64,000 nt of DNA from NCBI GenBank assembly GCA_050084515.1, contig CM114272.1, forward strand, positions 15,686,001 to 15,750,000, given 5' to 3'. Positions 36,674 to 47,800 of this stretch are shown piece after piece. Each line of letters starts with the position of its first letter. The stretch's first letter is position 1. The notes beneath the pieces were generated by a model, which saw nothing but the letters and a program-made list of their open reading frames with translations, was not told the origin of the DNA and did no database searches. The DNA comes from Blasia pusilla (lineage: Eukaryota > Marchantiophyta > Marchantiopsida > Blasiales). The position numbers and the translations under genes were made by a program.

Positions 36674-38433
36674 ATGAGGGCCATCACGGCGTCCTTTTAG
36701 GATTTTGAGAGGCAAGGTAGTGGACCTGAGAGTAGCTCTGGAGGGTTTACCCGGAGTGGTGCGAGGTTTCAAGGGTCTCCACATGAGAGACCACCTCAAT
36801 CTCCTTATGTGTCATCTTCAGACGAGGGGGAGCGTGTAGAGGAGTGTGTTAGTGATCCACCGTACATATTGAGTGGTCCTACCAGTAAGGCGTACGAGAT
36901 GGGCGACCGGGGTACAGGACTGCGTAGGTTTTCGGGTGCTGTAGGTACCATAGAGCTACACGACTTCATTGCGGAGTTTAGAAGTTGGTGTGACTCACAG
37001 CGAGCTAAGAACTCTAGAGAGTTCAACCTGTTTACAGCATGGAACGGTATGTTCCAGCATTTAGAGGGGGCACCCATGGACGATTACCATCAGTTCTCCC
37101 ACAGATATGCCCAAGAGATTGAGGCATGGCGACTCTACTATGACCCACACTATGTGTCATGGACGGAGCCATTCCTAGATGAGGAGGAGGAGTCAAGAGA
37201 GGCTACTTCCTCTTCCACTAGTGATGTTTTAGGAGGGGTCACTCGCACTGGAGCAGTTGCACCGTCTAGTCAGGTTTGTCCCAAGTTCAACCCCATGGTT
37301 GAGTTCTTTGTTGAGTTGAGGGCAAGCTACCAGGGGGTACGGACGGAGAAGTTGTGGAGCATCCACGACTTCCAGAGGCGCCCGGATGAGAGTTTGCGTG
37401 AGGCTTATACTCGCTTGCGCCGGTTGATCAATGTCACTCAGGGGATGACAGAGACTCAGGCTATCCAGTCATGGTACGTGATGCTGGACCGGATCCTACG
37501 GACACGGATGTGGGAGGGGTGCTTCTTATGAACACCTCCCCTATGTTGAGAGATGTTTTTAGGACCGCCGAGAACATTGAGCGCAACATGGTGGAGGAGA
37601 GCATAGCCACCATGGGGTATGGGCGAGAGCAGTCACGATTGCCTGCACTACCTGTGCAGCAAAGTGGACTCCGAGATAGGTCGACTGTGGCACCACAAGC
37701 TCAAGGAGGATATCGGAAGGCCGTGCCACAGAGACCTGCGCCTTCATATGCGGCTCAGTAGTAGCCGCCTACTATTACTTGTTGGTCGTGTGGTGGAGCC
37801 AATCATTAGTGCGATTGCACTTGTCAGGGTCATGGACGTGTGGCTCAGCATGGAGGAGGAGATGGTGCTGCACCAGGAGGTTATCAGTGTGACTATTGTC
37901 AGAGGTATGGTCATACACACGCCAGGTGTTTCATTTTTCATCCTCAGTTACGTCTGGACCGAGGGCCAGAGAGGGCACCAGAGCGAGTAGCCGGTCTGGG
38001 TGGGCCTAGAGATCGTGCACCACGTGGTCCCGTTGGGGGACGAGGAGCTAGAGTTGCCTGACAGGGTGGTGGAGCTACCCGTGAAGGAGGTAGAGTCCCA
38101 CCATCTAGACGTGTCGAGGGAGATGCCGGGCATGAGGCTAGGATGGCTGCTCAGATACATCAGCTACAAGAGCAGATTGCCGCTATGGCATTGAGGTTAC
38201 CCGATGCCAGATCTGTGGCATCGACAACATATGGAGCAGCCAGAGATATGGAGGATCCTGGTTGGATGTGTGGGGTTTCCAAGATGGAGGCAGCTGCAGT
38301 TGCGACGCGTGGAGCAGCCGGAGAGTTGGATCCACAGCGAGGGGAAGTGAGGAAACAGACTAGGCTTCCTCAGTCTTTCACGTTGTCCGAGGCGATGAGG
38401 ACCCCATCGATGGGTCCTGATCAAAGTTCCTAG
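36674..38433 (+). pseudogene. gag of the methyltransferase gypsy element
   Basis: Structural protein that would package element RNA. It probably starts at ATG 36674 (frame 2, TAG soon after) and reads SGGFTRSG, FSGAVGTIELHDFIAEFRSW, FQHLEGAPMDDYHQF, PMVEFFVELRASYQGVRTEK and DESLREAYTRLRRLINVTQG to about 37500. There it shifts to frame 1 (AENIERNMVEESIA). A CCHC zinc knuckle, CDYCQRYGHTHARC, lies at about 37885-37930. Frame 1 then continues with interruptions (stops 38059, 38431) into the protease. The block RLPQSFTLSEAMRTPSM also occurs in the antisense fragment at 23.6 kb. Confidence 0.85.
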
Positions 38434-38454
38434 AGAGTTGGTGATGTTGTTGGT

Positions 38455-39474
38455 GTGCAAGCACAAAGGGCGATGGGAGAAGCGAGTGCCACGACTCCTA
38501 TTGTTGATGCTCAGGAGGGGCATGTGTCGAGCACGTTGTTGGGGGCGGCCACCATTATGTACCACGCTCCTTTATTTTCTAGTTTGGATGTTATGACGTT
38601 GGGGGGTATGCCCGCCGAGGCTTTTCGACTGGCCACTACGCTATGTGAGCATGGAGTTGGAGTTCCTGCATCACATTCAGAGGTGATTGTAGAGGAGGTG
38701 ATGGACCTGCCCTTGGAGCGGATGCTCGGGCCGTCCACGTCAGATTCATGGCAGGCTGCGGTTGCTAGGATGGCGTAGACGCCCGCTAGAGTCGCGATAG
38801 AGCGTGTCATGGCTTCTCCTGGTGTTGTGTTGCTGGATAACCAAGGAGAGGTCTTCCAGTTGGTGAGTCCTAGAGGTAGAGCTTTTAGTCCGCACCGCGT
38901 CTTGTTGGATTCAGGAGCGCAACCCCTGATGTTGGGGAAAGTGTCATTCAGAGGATTGGGCTTGACGAGAGCCGATGTGGAGCGTTGTCCATTCCAGATA
39001 CAGACATCCTTGGGTGGAGCAAGTACCACATAGTATATCACCCGACATGAGGTCGTGGTGAAGATTTGCCGAGGACATCCTACAGATGAGTCCGTGGTGC
39101 GAGCCAAGGCGATAGTGATTGATGTAGAGTCCTACGATGTCTTGGTTGGTAGAGCAGTGTTATATCCAATGGGGTTTTCCCTAGATTATTGGGAGGAGTC
39201 AGAGTCCTACAGACCAGGATGGGAGTCAGGTGATGGACGTCTTAGCTCATTACCCGTTCGATTCACAGGTGCAGTGATCGAGCAACGGCCAGGAGAGATG
39301 GCGACCTTAAAAGCATTTAGCAGTGCCATCACTTGGCCTAGTGATTTGATTGAGGGACATGTCCATGCAGAGGATACTCCCCTTCCTGACATTTCTATGG
39401 AGAGGAGTGTTATGGTAGCCGCATCACTCCGTGGAGGAGAGGTGCCGTTGTGGAGCTCGATTGAGGAGCTTTGA
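38455..39474 (+). pseudogene. aspartic protease region of the methyltransferase gypsy element
   Basis: Frame 1, continuous with gag and with the methyltransferase except for stops at 38776 (TAG), 39031 (TAG) and 39472 (TGA). The active-site motif is VLLDSGAQPLMLGK at about 38905-38946 (D-S-G). Later comes VIDVESYDVLVGRAVLYPMG, the usual second strand of retroviral-type proteases. The protease would cut the polyprotein. The ~90 residues after it have no family I recognise and form a linker to the methyltransferase. Confidence 0.75.
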
Positions 39475-39599
39475 CGATTGGCAGATGAGCACGTGCAGAC
39501 CGCATGGAGCGAGGCGTTTGCATCGGAGTGTGACGGGTCTGAGAAACCCGAGGTAGCAGGGAGTGCTACGATGATACCCTTGGATACCACACCCATTGT

Positions 39600-40600
39600 G
39601 TGGTGTATCTCAAAGGAGGGTATTCGAGTGTTAGATCTCTTTGGAGGGATTAGCACCGGGTTAGCTGTTGTTTTACAGGCAGGAGTGTGAGTGCAGTAAT
39701 ACCTATATGTGGAGAGTGATGATGTTGCGAGGCGCACCTCACTACGACATATGGCGCAGTTACGCCTATGTTTTCCCGACTTATTGTCTGCGTCCGCAGT
39801 ACAAGGGTACCAGAGTTCCCTACCGAGGGATATTTCGTTGCTGGGGGCGCAAGACTTAGAGTGCTTAGGCACCATTGATTTGGTCATTGCCGGTTGGCCA
39901 TGTCAAGGCCAATCGAGTGTTGGACGAGGCAGCGGGTTGGCTGACACTCAGTCCAAGTTATTTTGGGAGATGTTGAGGGTCTTACGGCAGTTGCAAGAGG
40001 ACCAGTCTCGTTCTCTTGCCTACATTTTGGAGAATGTGCCGATCTTAGGAGATTCTAAGTCACAGGTGGTGACGAGTGCTCATTAGGTGCGTGCATGGAT
40101 TGGCCTAGCTGTGTTCTTGGGTGCGGCAAGTGGAGGTTCTAGAGCCCATCTTCCACGTCTATGGTGGACCAACTTGGTGCCCCATGTGGTGTTACGGAGG
40201 GCGTATGCGAGAGTGGAGCGCCCCTCCCATTTGTTAGTGGATTCCATTCTGGACCCACGTTGTCGCTCACAGGTAGTGAGGCACGATGATCGACCATTGT
40301 TGATTGTGGTCAACAGGGTAGGCAAGCCGTGGGCAGCCTTTCCCACGTTTGTGAGTTTTCCCGCTTCCTATGCATACAAGGAGGCCGGTCTTGGCTTGGT
40401 TTGGGATGACCAGGTTTAGAGGTTGGTGGAGCCCAATACCAATGAGAGAAAACGGGCGATGGGATTTCCCACAGGAGTGATGGCAGTACCGTTAGTATTA
40501 GAGGCATCACGACACCATATCTTGGGTCAAGCGATGGACCTGAACTGCTTGACATGGATTGTGAGCTTGGGAGTGGCTGAGCAGCGTCGGATGAGATCGC
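39600..40600 (+). pseudogene. cytosine-5 DNA methyltransferase domain inside the retroelement polyprotein
   Basis: Same frame as the protease upstream. Motif I reads IRVLDLFGGISTGLAVVLQAG (Asp codon 39634) and motif II YVESD. Motif IV is DLVIAGWPCQGQSS with the catalytic Cys codon intact at 39901-39903, followed by GLADTQSKLFWEMLRVL. Motif VI is YILENVP (Glu at 40030-40032). Then comes SRAHLPRLWWTNLVP, matching the Arg...(W/F)-x-N block of DNMT3/DRM-like enzymes. NERKRAMGFPTG and RHHILGQAMDLNCLTWIV correspond to motifs IX-X, with Gln where Asn is usual. Such enzymes put 5-methylcytosine on DNA. In-frame stops at 39688, 39697, 40084 and 40417 kill this copy; each fits a CAA, CAG or CGA origin. 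Position between protease and RT suggests it was made and processed with pol. Confidence 0.88.
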
Positions 40601-40689
40601 GACAGATCACATCGGTTGCGTTGGTAAGCCCCATGCCTATCGAGACAGTGGAGGTAATGGTTGGGGGCGAGACCCGAGGAGATCGACAC

Positions 40690-41936
40690 ACGAGGATAGA
40701 TCGGGAGAGACACCTTTGGACTTCTTGGATGTTTTGCACATATGCCAGGAGATGATAGCCACAACATCGAGCGTGGTTTTGGGCTCTGCATGTGGAGGAG
40801 ATCAGAGTTTGCACTTGGCTGTACGAGAGCCGTCGAGTGTTGTTGTTCGAGACGGGGTTGGAACATAGCAAACACCGATATCCGCGCCGAAGAGTCCTAC
40901 CGTTGTCACGATGGAGACTTGGGAGCCCGATATGGACCCTAAGTTGACAGGAGGAGAGCGGCGCCAAATACATCAGTTCCTCAGGAGTTACAGGAGCTGC
41001 TTTGCGTTTAGCAAGGAGGATTTGGGTACGCTGAAGGGACCAGGGATTCGCATTGAGTTGTCAAGTGAAACGCCGATCTTCCGACAACCCTACAGGTACA
41101 GTGATATGGAGAGGGCTCTGATTTAGAGTAGGAGCCAGGACTTGGTTGGAGCAAGACTAGTGGAGATGTTGCATGGGGAGTATGCATCTGCCATTGTCAT
41201 GCCCGCCAAGAAGGATGTGCATGGCAACTGGACGGATAGGCGGATGTGTGGGGGTTACCGACCTATCAATCGGCAGACGAAGTCCGATAGGTATGCCATG
41301 CCCACCCCTGAGGAGATCTTTGATGGGATTGGTCACGCAAAGATCTTCAGTTCATTGGATTTGCGAACCGGATACCATCAGTTGCCTATCAGATTCGAGG
41401 ACAGGCAAAAAACAGCATTTTGGGGCATCAATCTTCATAGGAAGGATTGTTTATATCAATGGCGGTTCTTACCATTTGGGTTAAAGAACGCCCCGACTGA
41501 GTCTTAGAGGGTCATGGATAGGATCTTGGCTGGTCTGGATTTTGCTAGGTATTATATTGATGACACCGTAGTCTTTAGCGCCAGGGTTGAGGAGCATGAG
41601 CAACATCTAGAAGAGGTGTTTCGATGATTGCAATTACATGGGCTGAAGCTACATCCAAGCAAGTGCAAGTTCTTCTATGACCAGATTGAGTACTTGGATC
41701 ATACGATATACCTAGGGGGCCTTGGTGTTCATCAAACAAAGTTAGAGGCTATCTCACGCATTCCACGCCCTACAGATGTGAGCCGTGTTCGCGCATTCAT
41801 GGGATTGGCGAAATTCTATCGGCGGTACGTCAAGGGATTCAGTTCGATTGCGAAGCCGCTAATCTTGCTGACCAAGGTGGATCACGAATGGCACTGGGGG
41901 GATGAGCAAGAGCGAGCATGTGAACGCCCATCTTGA
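40690..41936 (+). pseudogene. reverse transcriptase of the methyltransferase gypsy element
   Basis: Frame 0 begins near 40690 after a frameshift. Key motifs are ELSSETPIFRQPYRYSDMER, SAIVMPAKKD, CGGYRPINRQT, SSLDLRTGYHQL, FLPFGLKNAPTES and the catalytic Y-I-D-D at 41553-41564. Then comes KCKFFYDQIEYLDHTI and FMGLAKFYRRYVKGFSSIAK, the connection to RNase H. Stops at 41125, 41506 (TAG where families have Gln, in F-Q-R-V-M-D) and 41624 interrupt it. Ty3/gypsy assignment rests on this motif set and on the RT-RH-INT order. Confidence 0.9.
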
Positions 41937-42700
41937 GGAGATCGATCAGGGGGCTTCCTTTCCCATTGCACACAGATTGGAGCATGTTGGGGCTTGGATC
42001 GGTGCTCACCCAACATGATGATGAGGGTAGAGAGTTCATGGTGGCTTACGCTAGCTGCTCGAACAAAGCTGCAGAGGCAACGTACAACTTGTTTGAGGGT
42101 GAGTGCTTGGCTGTAGTGTGGGCTGTCGTGCATTTCAAGTGTTACTTATTCGGCAACCCCTTTACCATTATCACTCATCATCAATCACTGAAGTGGTTGA
42201 TGGAGTCCGACAAGCTTATAGGGAAGCTTGCGAGATGGGCTTTGTTGTTGCAGGAGTATGATTTTCAGGTGGTACATAGACCTGGGATGCTCAACCAGGA
42301 TGCAGATAGGTTGAGTCGTAACCCATGCCCGAGTCAGCGAGATACAACTGGAGCTCGATGGCATGGAGAGAGTGATGAGGAGTCAGTGCCACGATGGCAC
42401 ACGTCAGCCTATTTAGGCATGGTTGCTGTGGAGAGCCAGAGTGTGGAGACTTTGATGGCGAGGTTTAGTGGAGAGTCCTTGGATCCCGAGGCCAGTGAGG
42501 AGACCATAGGTGGCCGACATATTCATGATGATGGAGAAGTCTTGGAGTACCTTTGTATTGGTAGCATTGCAAGCACAGTGGATGGAAGAGAGCGGGATCG
42601 GATCCTAAAGTGGGCCAAACGATTCCGTTGGGAGGGGACACATGTTTTGAGGGTTTGGGAGGATGGTAGAGTACGCATAGTGCCCCAACCTTTGTAGAGA
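41915..42700 (+). pseudogene. RNase H domain of the methyltransferase gypsy element
   Basis: Frame 2. LHTDWSMLGLGSVLTQ contains the first catalytic Asp, then FEGECLAVVWAVVHFKCYLF with Glu. The third acidic motif TDH is changed to T-H-H, followed by QSLKWLMESDKLIGKLARWA. The region ends VVHRPGMLNQDADRLSRNPC. RNase H would remove the RNA template. A tether of ~100 residues leads to the integrase. Confidence 0.85.
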
Positions 42701-43320
42701 GCACGACTAGTGTAGCATGCCCACGAGGAGTTGGATCACTTTGGGGTGAATCGGACGTACAACTTGCTCCAGATTCAGTATTGGTGGCGAGGCATGCAGA
42801 TTGACGTTCAGCAGTTTGTTGCCATGTGCATGGTGTGTGATCGGGTCAGAGCATCGTTATATGCTCCGACTCCACAGTTGCATCCATTAACGATCATGGG
42901 CTTAGGGTATAGATGGAGTTTGGATTTTCCAAGACCTTTGTCTTTGACGGAGCGTCACAGTCGTTATGTGTTGGTCATGGTTGAGCAGTTCTCGAAGTGG
43001 ATTGAGTTGGTTGCATTGCCTGACAAAGCGAGTGAGGGAGTAGCTTATGCCTTCCTTCATAGAGTTCTGAGTCATTATGGCGCACCGGCTGAGGTGTTGA
43101 CAGACCAGGGTATCGAGTTTCTCGGTGAGTTGCAGGCCTTGTGTGATCAGGCGCTAATCGACCACCGCACGACTTCGCGAGATCATCTCGAGGCGGATGG
43201 ATTAGCGGAGAGAGTTGTGTAGAGGGTGAAGAGGGGTTTACGCAAGTATGGCTTGCAGAGAGGTCACCTAGAAGATTGGGACCTCCAGTTGCCATGGTTG
43301 GCGATGGGATCTGATTCGTG
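42701..43320 (+). pseudogene. integrase of the methyltransferase gypsy element
   Basis: Frame 2. The HHCC zinc finger is HAHEELDHFGVN...CMVCDRV at about 42717-42845. The catalytic core has WSLDFPRPL (first Asp), LTDQGIEFLGE (second Asp) and DHLEADGLAERVV (Glu). Stops at 42695, 42713 and 43220 (TAG where VQR is expected) break it. The family inserts element cDNA with a 5-bp duplication, which agrees with TAACG around this element. Confidence 0.88.
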
Positions 43321-43479
43321 AGCAGGCATCCTTAGCGTCTTTTTCACCGTACTTGCTACTTTATGGCCGAGAGCCAGATTTACCTACGGCCATTCGTCGA
43401 GATGCTGGTGAGGTGCTAGACCTTGATGACCCAGATGTATGGATACAAGCATGTTCTTAGAGGGCTGAGTTGTTTCGGA

Positions 43480-43956
43480 GAGTGATGCCCATGGCGTTCG
43501 AGAACTTGGCAATTGCGCAGCATCGGGATACGTTGAGGTATGCAACTATTCAGGGTGGTGGTTATTGACCAACTATCCGATGGTTTCATCAAGGAGATTA
43601 TGTCTACTTGCAGCAGGCCGGCACGGATGACGTTGGATGTGACTACAGGGCGCACTATCTTGAGAGTGCGTGACGTTTTGCCATGCGGTGTTCTCTTGCT
43701 AGAGGGACGCGATGGTATGATATGGAAGGACCATGTGCGTAATTGTGCGCCATATCACCTTCCTAACGTTGATGGTAGAGTAGATCCGAGCTCTGCAATA
43801 GTTCCTGCAGGCTTGCGTTGTATGTTGTGTGGTTCTGCTCGTGGTGCGGCCACAATGCTCTGTGATGGATGTTCAAGAGGTTGGCATATGGCATGTCTCA
43901 CGCCACCTCTCACTAGGGTTCCTCGGGGACGATGGATGCGTCCCAAATGTACATAG
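43480..43956 (+). pseudogene. C-terminal PHD-type zinc finger of the gypsy polyprotein
   Basis: After the integrase, with shifts near 43320 and 43540. The ILRVRDVLPCGVLLLEGRDG and WKDHVRNCAPYHLPNVDG segments lead into a C4HC3 pattern: CMLC (Cys codons 43819 and 43828), MLCDGCSRGWHMAC, then GRWMRPKC. The first Cys of the last pair is Arg (CGT), so one metal ligand is lost. PHD fingers read histone tails, so the domain could guide integration as a chromodomain does in chromoviruses (inference). The end is TAG at 43954-43956. Confidence 0.8.
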
Positions 43957-44143
43957 AGGAGATACTAGGTAGGTTTCCATTCCGACTTTTTATGTGACAT
44001 GGATGACAAGAAGGCGACTAACGATGGGGCCACATGAGCACCCAGCCTTTTTGCTTCTAGCGTCCTAGAGATGTATGTCGTGGTAGATAGGGATTAATGG
44101 CTATCTGAAGTTAGAGGGACCTAACCACCAGCTAGGAGGGTGA
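43957..44143 (+). other. 3' untranslated part of the gypsy element with a purine tract
   Basis: No coding. GCTAGGAGGGTG just before 44144 is purine-rich and sits where a polypurine tract would be if the following TGATTGGAGATA were an LTR start. Confidence 0.45.
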
Positions 44144-44270
44144 TTGGAGATATTTTGGTACTTCTTGCCTTTGTGTTTGGATGCCATGAGTTAGCATGAG
44201 ATCGTGCGTGAGTTCAGTGATAGCGATGTATGTTGTGTAGCAATGTGTATGCGCACGACAGTTGTCACGT
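44144..44270 (+). mobile_element. LTR 3' portion (complement of the left LTR piece)
   Basis: ATTGGAGATATTTTGGTAC... to GCGCACGACA is the last ~125 bp of the LTR. It is collinear with 44743-44862 and with the end of the solo LTR at 16457. Together with 34874-35352 it would make exactly one LTR. Two bases (GT) separate it from the next complete LTR. Confidence 0.85.
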
Positions 44271-44272
44271 CT

Positions 44273-44862
44273 TTTAGGATATATCGGTTAGATCAAGTAG
44301 AGCGCCTTTGTGAGTAGTGGAGGACACACCCATGAGGTCGAGGATGACTCATTGAGGCCCCGGGAAACTTGAGAGAGCAGGTTTTCCTTTGTTTTGGCTC
44401 ATTTGGAGCCATATTGAGGAACTTACTATTTTAGGTAAGTATCATTTTGAGTATATAATCGACTTTCTATTTTTGATAAGTGGTTCTTGACCTCCTACAT
44501 TAGGTCAAGAGCCAAGGAGGTGACAAGGGAGGGGTATACTTCAAAGAAAGGGAGTTTGAGAGCTCATTCTCTTTTTGTTGAACCTCTTGGGATGAGGCGG
44601 CGGAGCTATGATCCCTTGCCTTGTGAGTGTAACCCAAGCCTCTCATTAGGAGAGTGGATTTGGTTTGACATGAGAGAGTGCACACCTTTGAGAGTTATGG
44701 TGTGAGATGGTGTAGAGAGAGATTGGATCTTACTTTATTGGAGATATTTTGGTACTTCTCGCGTCTGTGTTTGGATGCCATGAGTTAGCATGGGATCGTG
44801 CGTGTTTGTGTGTGTGTTCGGTGACAGTGATGTATGTTGTGTAGCAATGTGTATGCGCACGA
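44273..44862 (+). mobile_element. complete LTR at the 3' side of the gypsy element
   Basis: Starts TGTCACGTCTTTTAGGAT and ends GCGCACGA just before the TAACG duplication. About 590 bp, collinear with the solo LTR 15822-16457. The outer end has lost or changed the last bases of the usual CACGACA. Its right edge is fixed by the Helitron sequence that resumes at 44868. Confidence 0.88.
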
Positions 44863-44867
44863 TAACG
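44863..44867. repeat. target-site duplication TAACG, right copy
   Basis: Partner of 34869-34873. The interrupted helicase gene resumes immediately after. Confidence 0.9.
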
Positions 44868-47800
44868 TTCTCCTTCACCTACAAAGAATTGAAATAAATT
44901 AGCACACTTTTTTCCATAATAGATCCCTCATTTCAAAGTTTGCTACATAAAAGTTTAACCTAATAAGAATACCAAAAGTAGACGAAAAAATCTTGAATAT
45001 TTACCTAGATGCATAATCATAAGCAACCAATAGGATGACCACATCCATTTCATTTTTGTACCCTACAAATCTATTTCTTATTACTCCAACGATAATACAA
45101 AGGGAAATCAATATATAGATATTGTTGAGCAATAGAGTCGGTTGTCTCTCTATTTTTTTGCAAAATATCCTCAGGAGCATCAACATCATTAAAGTAAACT
45201 GTTTTTTGCTTTGGAAGATGAACAGCTAATCGCACAATGCTCGGATGTTTTGCATGTAGACTAAACTTGAAGAGTCGCCAACATGCCTCTAAAGAAGTTA
45301 TATATCTAGAATAAGAATTCCAAGTATTGAAGTAAGATGAATGAAGTGAGGTGTGTGAAGTGTAAAAATAAAAAAAATAGAGTAGATAATTCAACTAGGA
45401 GGAGTGTACCTTGCATCAAGATATGATGATGTCTCATTAACAACATTAATTGCAATTGATGTATCCCTATCCTTTGTCAACTTAAATGACACAACATCAA
45501 ATCCCTTATATACATATTTATATAAGTACTTGACTGCAGAAGCACTATTTGTGATCTCCAAATTAATGTGACAATCAAAGAGGGTGCACAACATAAGATT
45601 GAATGGCAACACCCAACGATTATCCAATGAGTGTTCGCGCTTAATTATTGCTCTCCCATTCTCAGATCGGCAAAAATACCGTTAGAATTAATGAATACAT
45701 TATCTCATATTTCAGCGAGAAAATGAAGATTCTCCAATACATAAAGATCCTTACCTACGATAGATGGGGTAACCATCTTCCGTCTCAGTAGTGTTGGCTG
45801 TAAAAGATTTCGCGTATCCCTTTGTACACTTTTTTGTTTCCTTATCCATGCATGGAGCATTTGGATTTAATGCTCCACATGGCCCATGAACCGTACAATA
45901 GGCAATAGTAGAATGAAGACTTGGATGGGTAGATTGATTAGGGATTTTTTCTGAAATGATATGATTATAATCAGAAGTAGTACGTGGTTTATCCTCATGA
46001 CCTAAAATAATAAGTACATGCATATGCGGAAGACCCCTCTTTTGGAATTCCACCACATGAATACATCCTTCAACTCTCCCCAATATTTGCTTGTTGATAA
46101 GAAATCGTAACAACTCCTTCTTTTTCTTCTCAAAGATCCGCACCACCAAGTCTGGTCGATCTGTAGCAGATTGACCGGGTAATAAGGCGGAGGTAATCTC
46201 CTCCCACTTAGGATTGCATGTCATGGTCAAAAAGTAATAAGGTTTGCCCAAATATCTCACGATTGCCATTGAATCGTGATACAATTGATGCATATGATGT
46301 GGAACCCCAGTAAAAGAAGATGGAAATACATGCGTCTTCCAAATCTCCTGCAATCACAATCATGTTGATGCATGACATCCTTTACGCCTTGATATAATTC
46401 AGCCCTCAATTCCCTCTGATTTAAGAGCACCCATGATAGTCACTACACCTCTACAATAGCATAGAGATCAACCATATACTCTTGAGTACGTCGATCAAAC
46501 CGCAATAATCCATCATCATCTTCAACTCCGATCCGCGTTTGAAGTTGGAAACATGCAAATTGCAAGGCAGTAACACTCTTCGTTCTCCTCTCCTGAATAA
46601 TATTGCCATCAATCCTATCCTCATCCCTACAATCATCTGAAGGTTCAGTTTCTCTCTCCTCCCCGTAATTAACACTTCTTCGTTGTTGTGATGTTGTATG
46701 ACCGTGGAATCTTCCAAAGGATATTCCAAGATGCCAACCTGCTTCACCATGTACAAATAACAAAATAAAGTGTAATAGAATGTATGCTTCATTCAGGTTG
46801 GATATACGCCTCACTCCTCCACCATGTAGTCGTACTATTATATCCCGATGTTCAACATGCTCACTTCCATCTCCTGGTAAAATAGCAGCAACCTCTGAAG
46901 CGGATGGTAACTTGTAACGCTCAAGACCTCTCTTACTTGCCGTCAGGATGATCCGTATATTAATCTCACTTGCTTCATATGCCATATGCCAAAATATCTT
47001 CACATATGGATTGCATTCGTGTAACATCTCTTGGAGCCCTTTCAAGATGTCTACATTAAGATCCGAAGATTTGGACATAACTCTTCTACGATTCTCCAAT
47101 TCATTTGTAGTATCATGGATGTGTAGTTGAGCAAATTGGAGATGAGCCCCTACATCCAGATGTAAGGGTCCAATAGAATGATAGATCCCACCTTGGACCC
47201 TAAAGTGTCCAACGCCACCAACTACTTCATTTACATGCACTCTTATAGAAGCTAGTTGAAGTGCAGAGTTTTAAGCTCGAGCATGAGTAAGAAAATGAAG
47301 ACTTCTAGGACCAACTTCTGAAATCAAAAATTTCAGGAATGGAGGAGAAGATTTCAAGAGAGGCAAATTTATTCTCCCATGATCACAACACATACCGAAT
47401 GGAGAGTCGCGAAACTTTGTACCTCTCACCATTTCACATTTCCAATGCCAAGCACGTCATGAGGGACACATGTATGAAGACCGCTTGTATGATTCAAATT
47501 CCTTTGAAATCGCAGCTTCCTAAGATCACTTTCTTGGAAGTTTGCTCTCCTTGCAACGCTGAGACATGTATTGACTCTAACCCTATCAATAGTAGGGACA
47601 AGACGAATTGTAGATACATTTGGTATAGTGGCACTTTATGTTGGTAACACAAATCCATCATTTGTAGATACCACACGATCCACTCTTGATACTACATCAT
47701 CTTCAACATTCGGAAGCATTGAAGAATTCTTGACGACTTCAAGTACAGATGGAAATAATCCATTCAAAATAGGAATATTGGTTGGTAACTCAACTCTTGG

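Noticed and set aside
44273-44862. ORFs inside the LTR copies (for example 44487-44705, 16038-16238)
   Set aside because: The same short frames recur in each LTR copy with different stops; they are non-coding LTR sequence.
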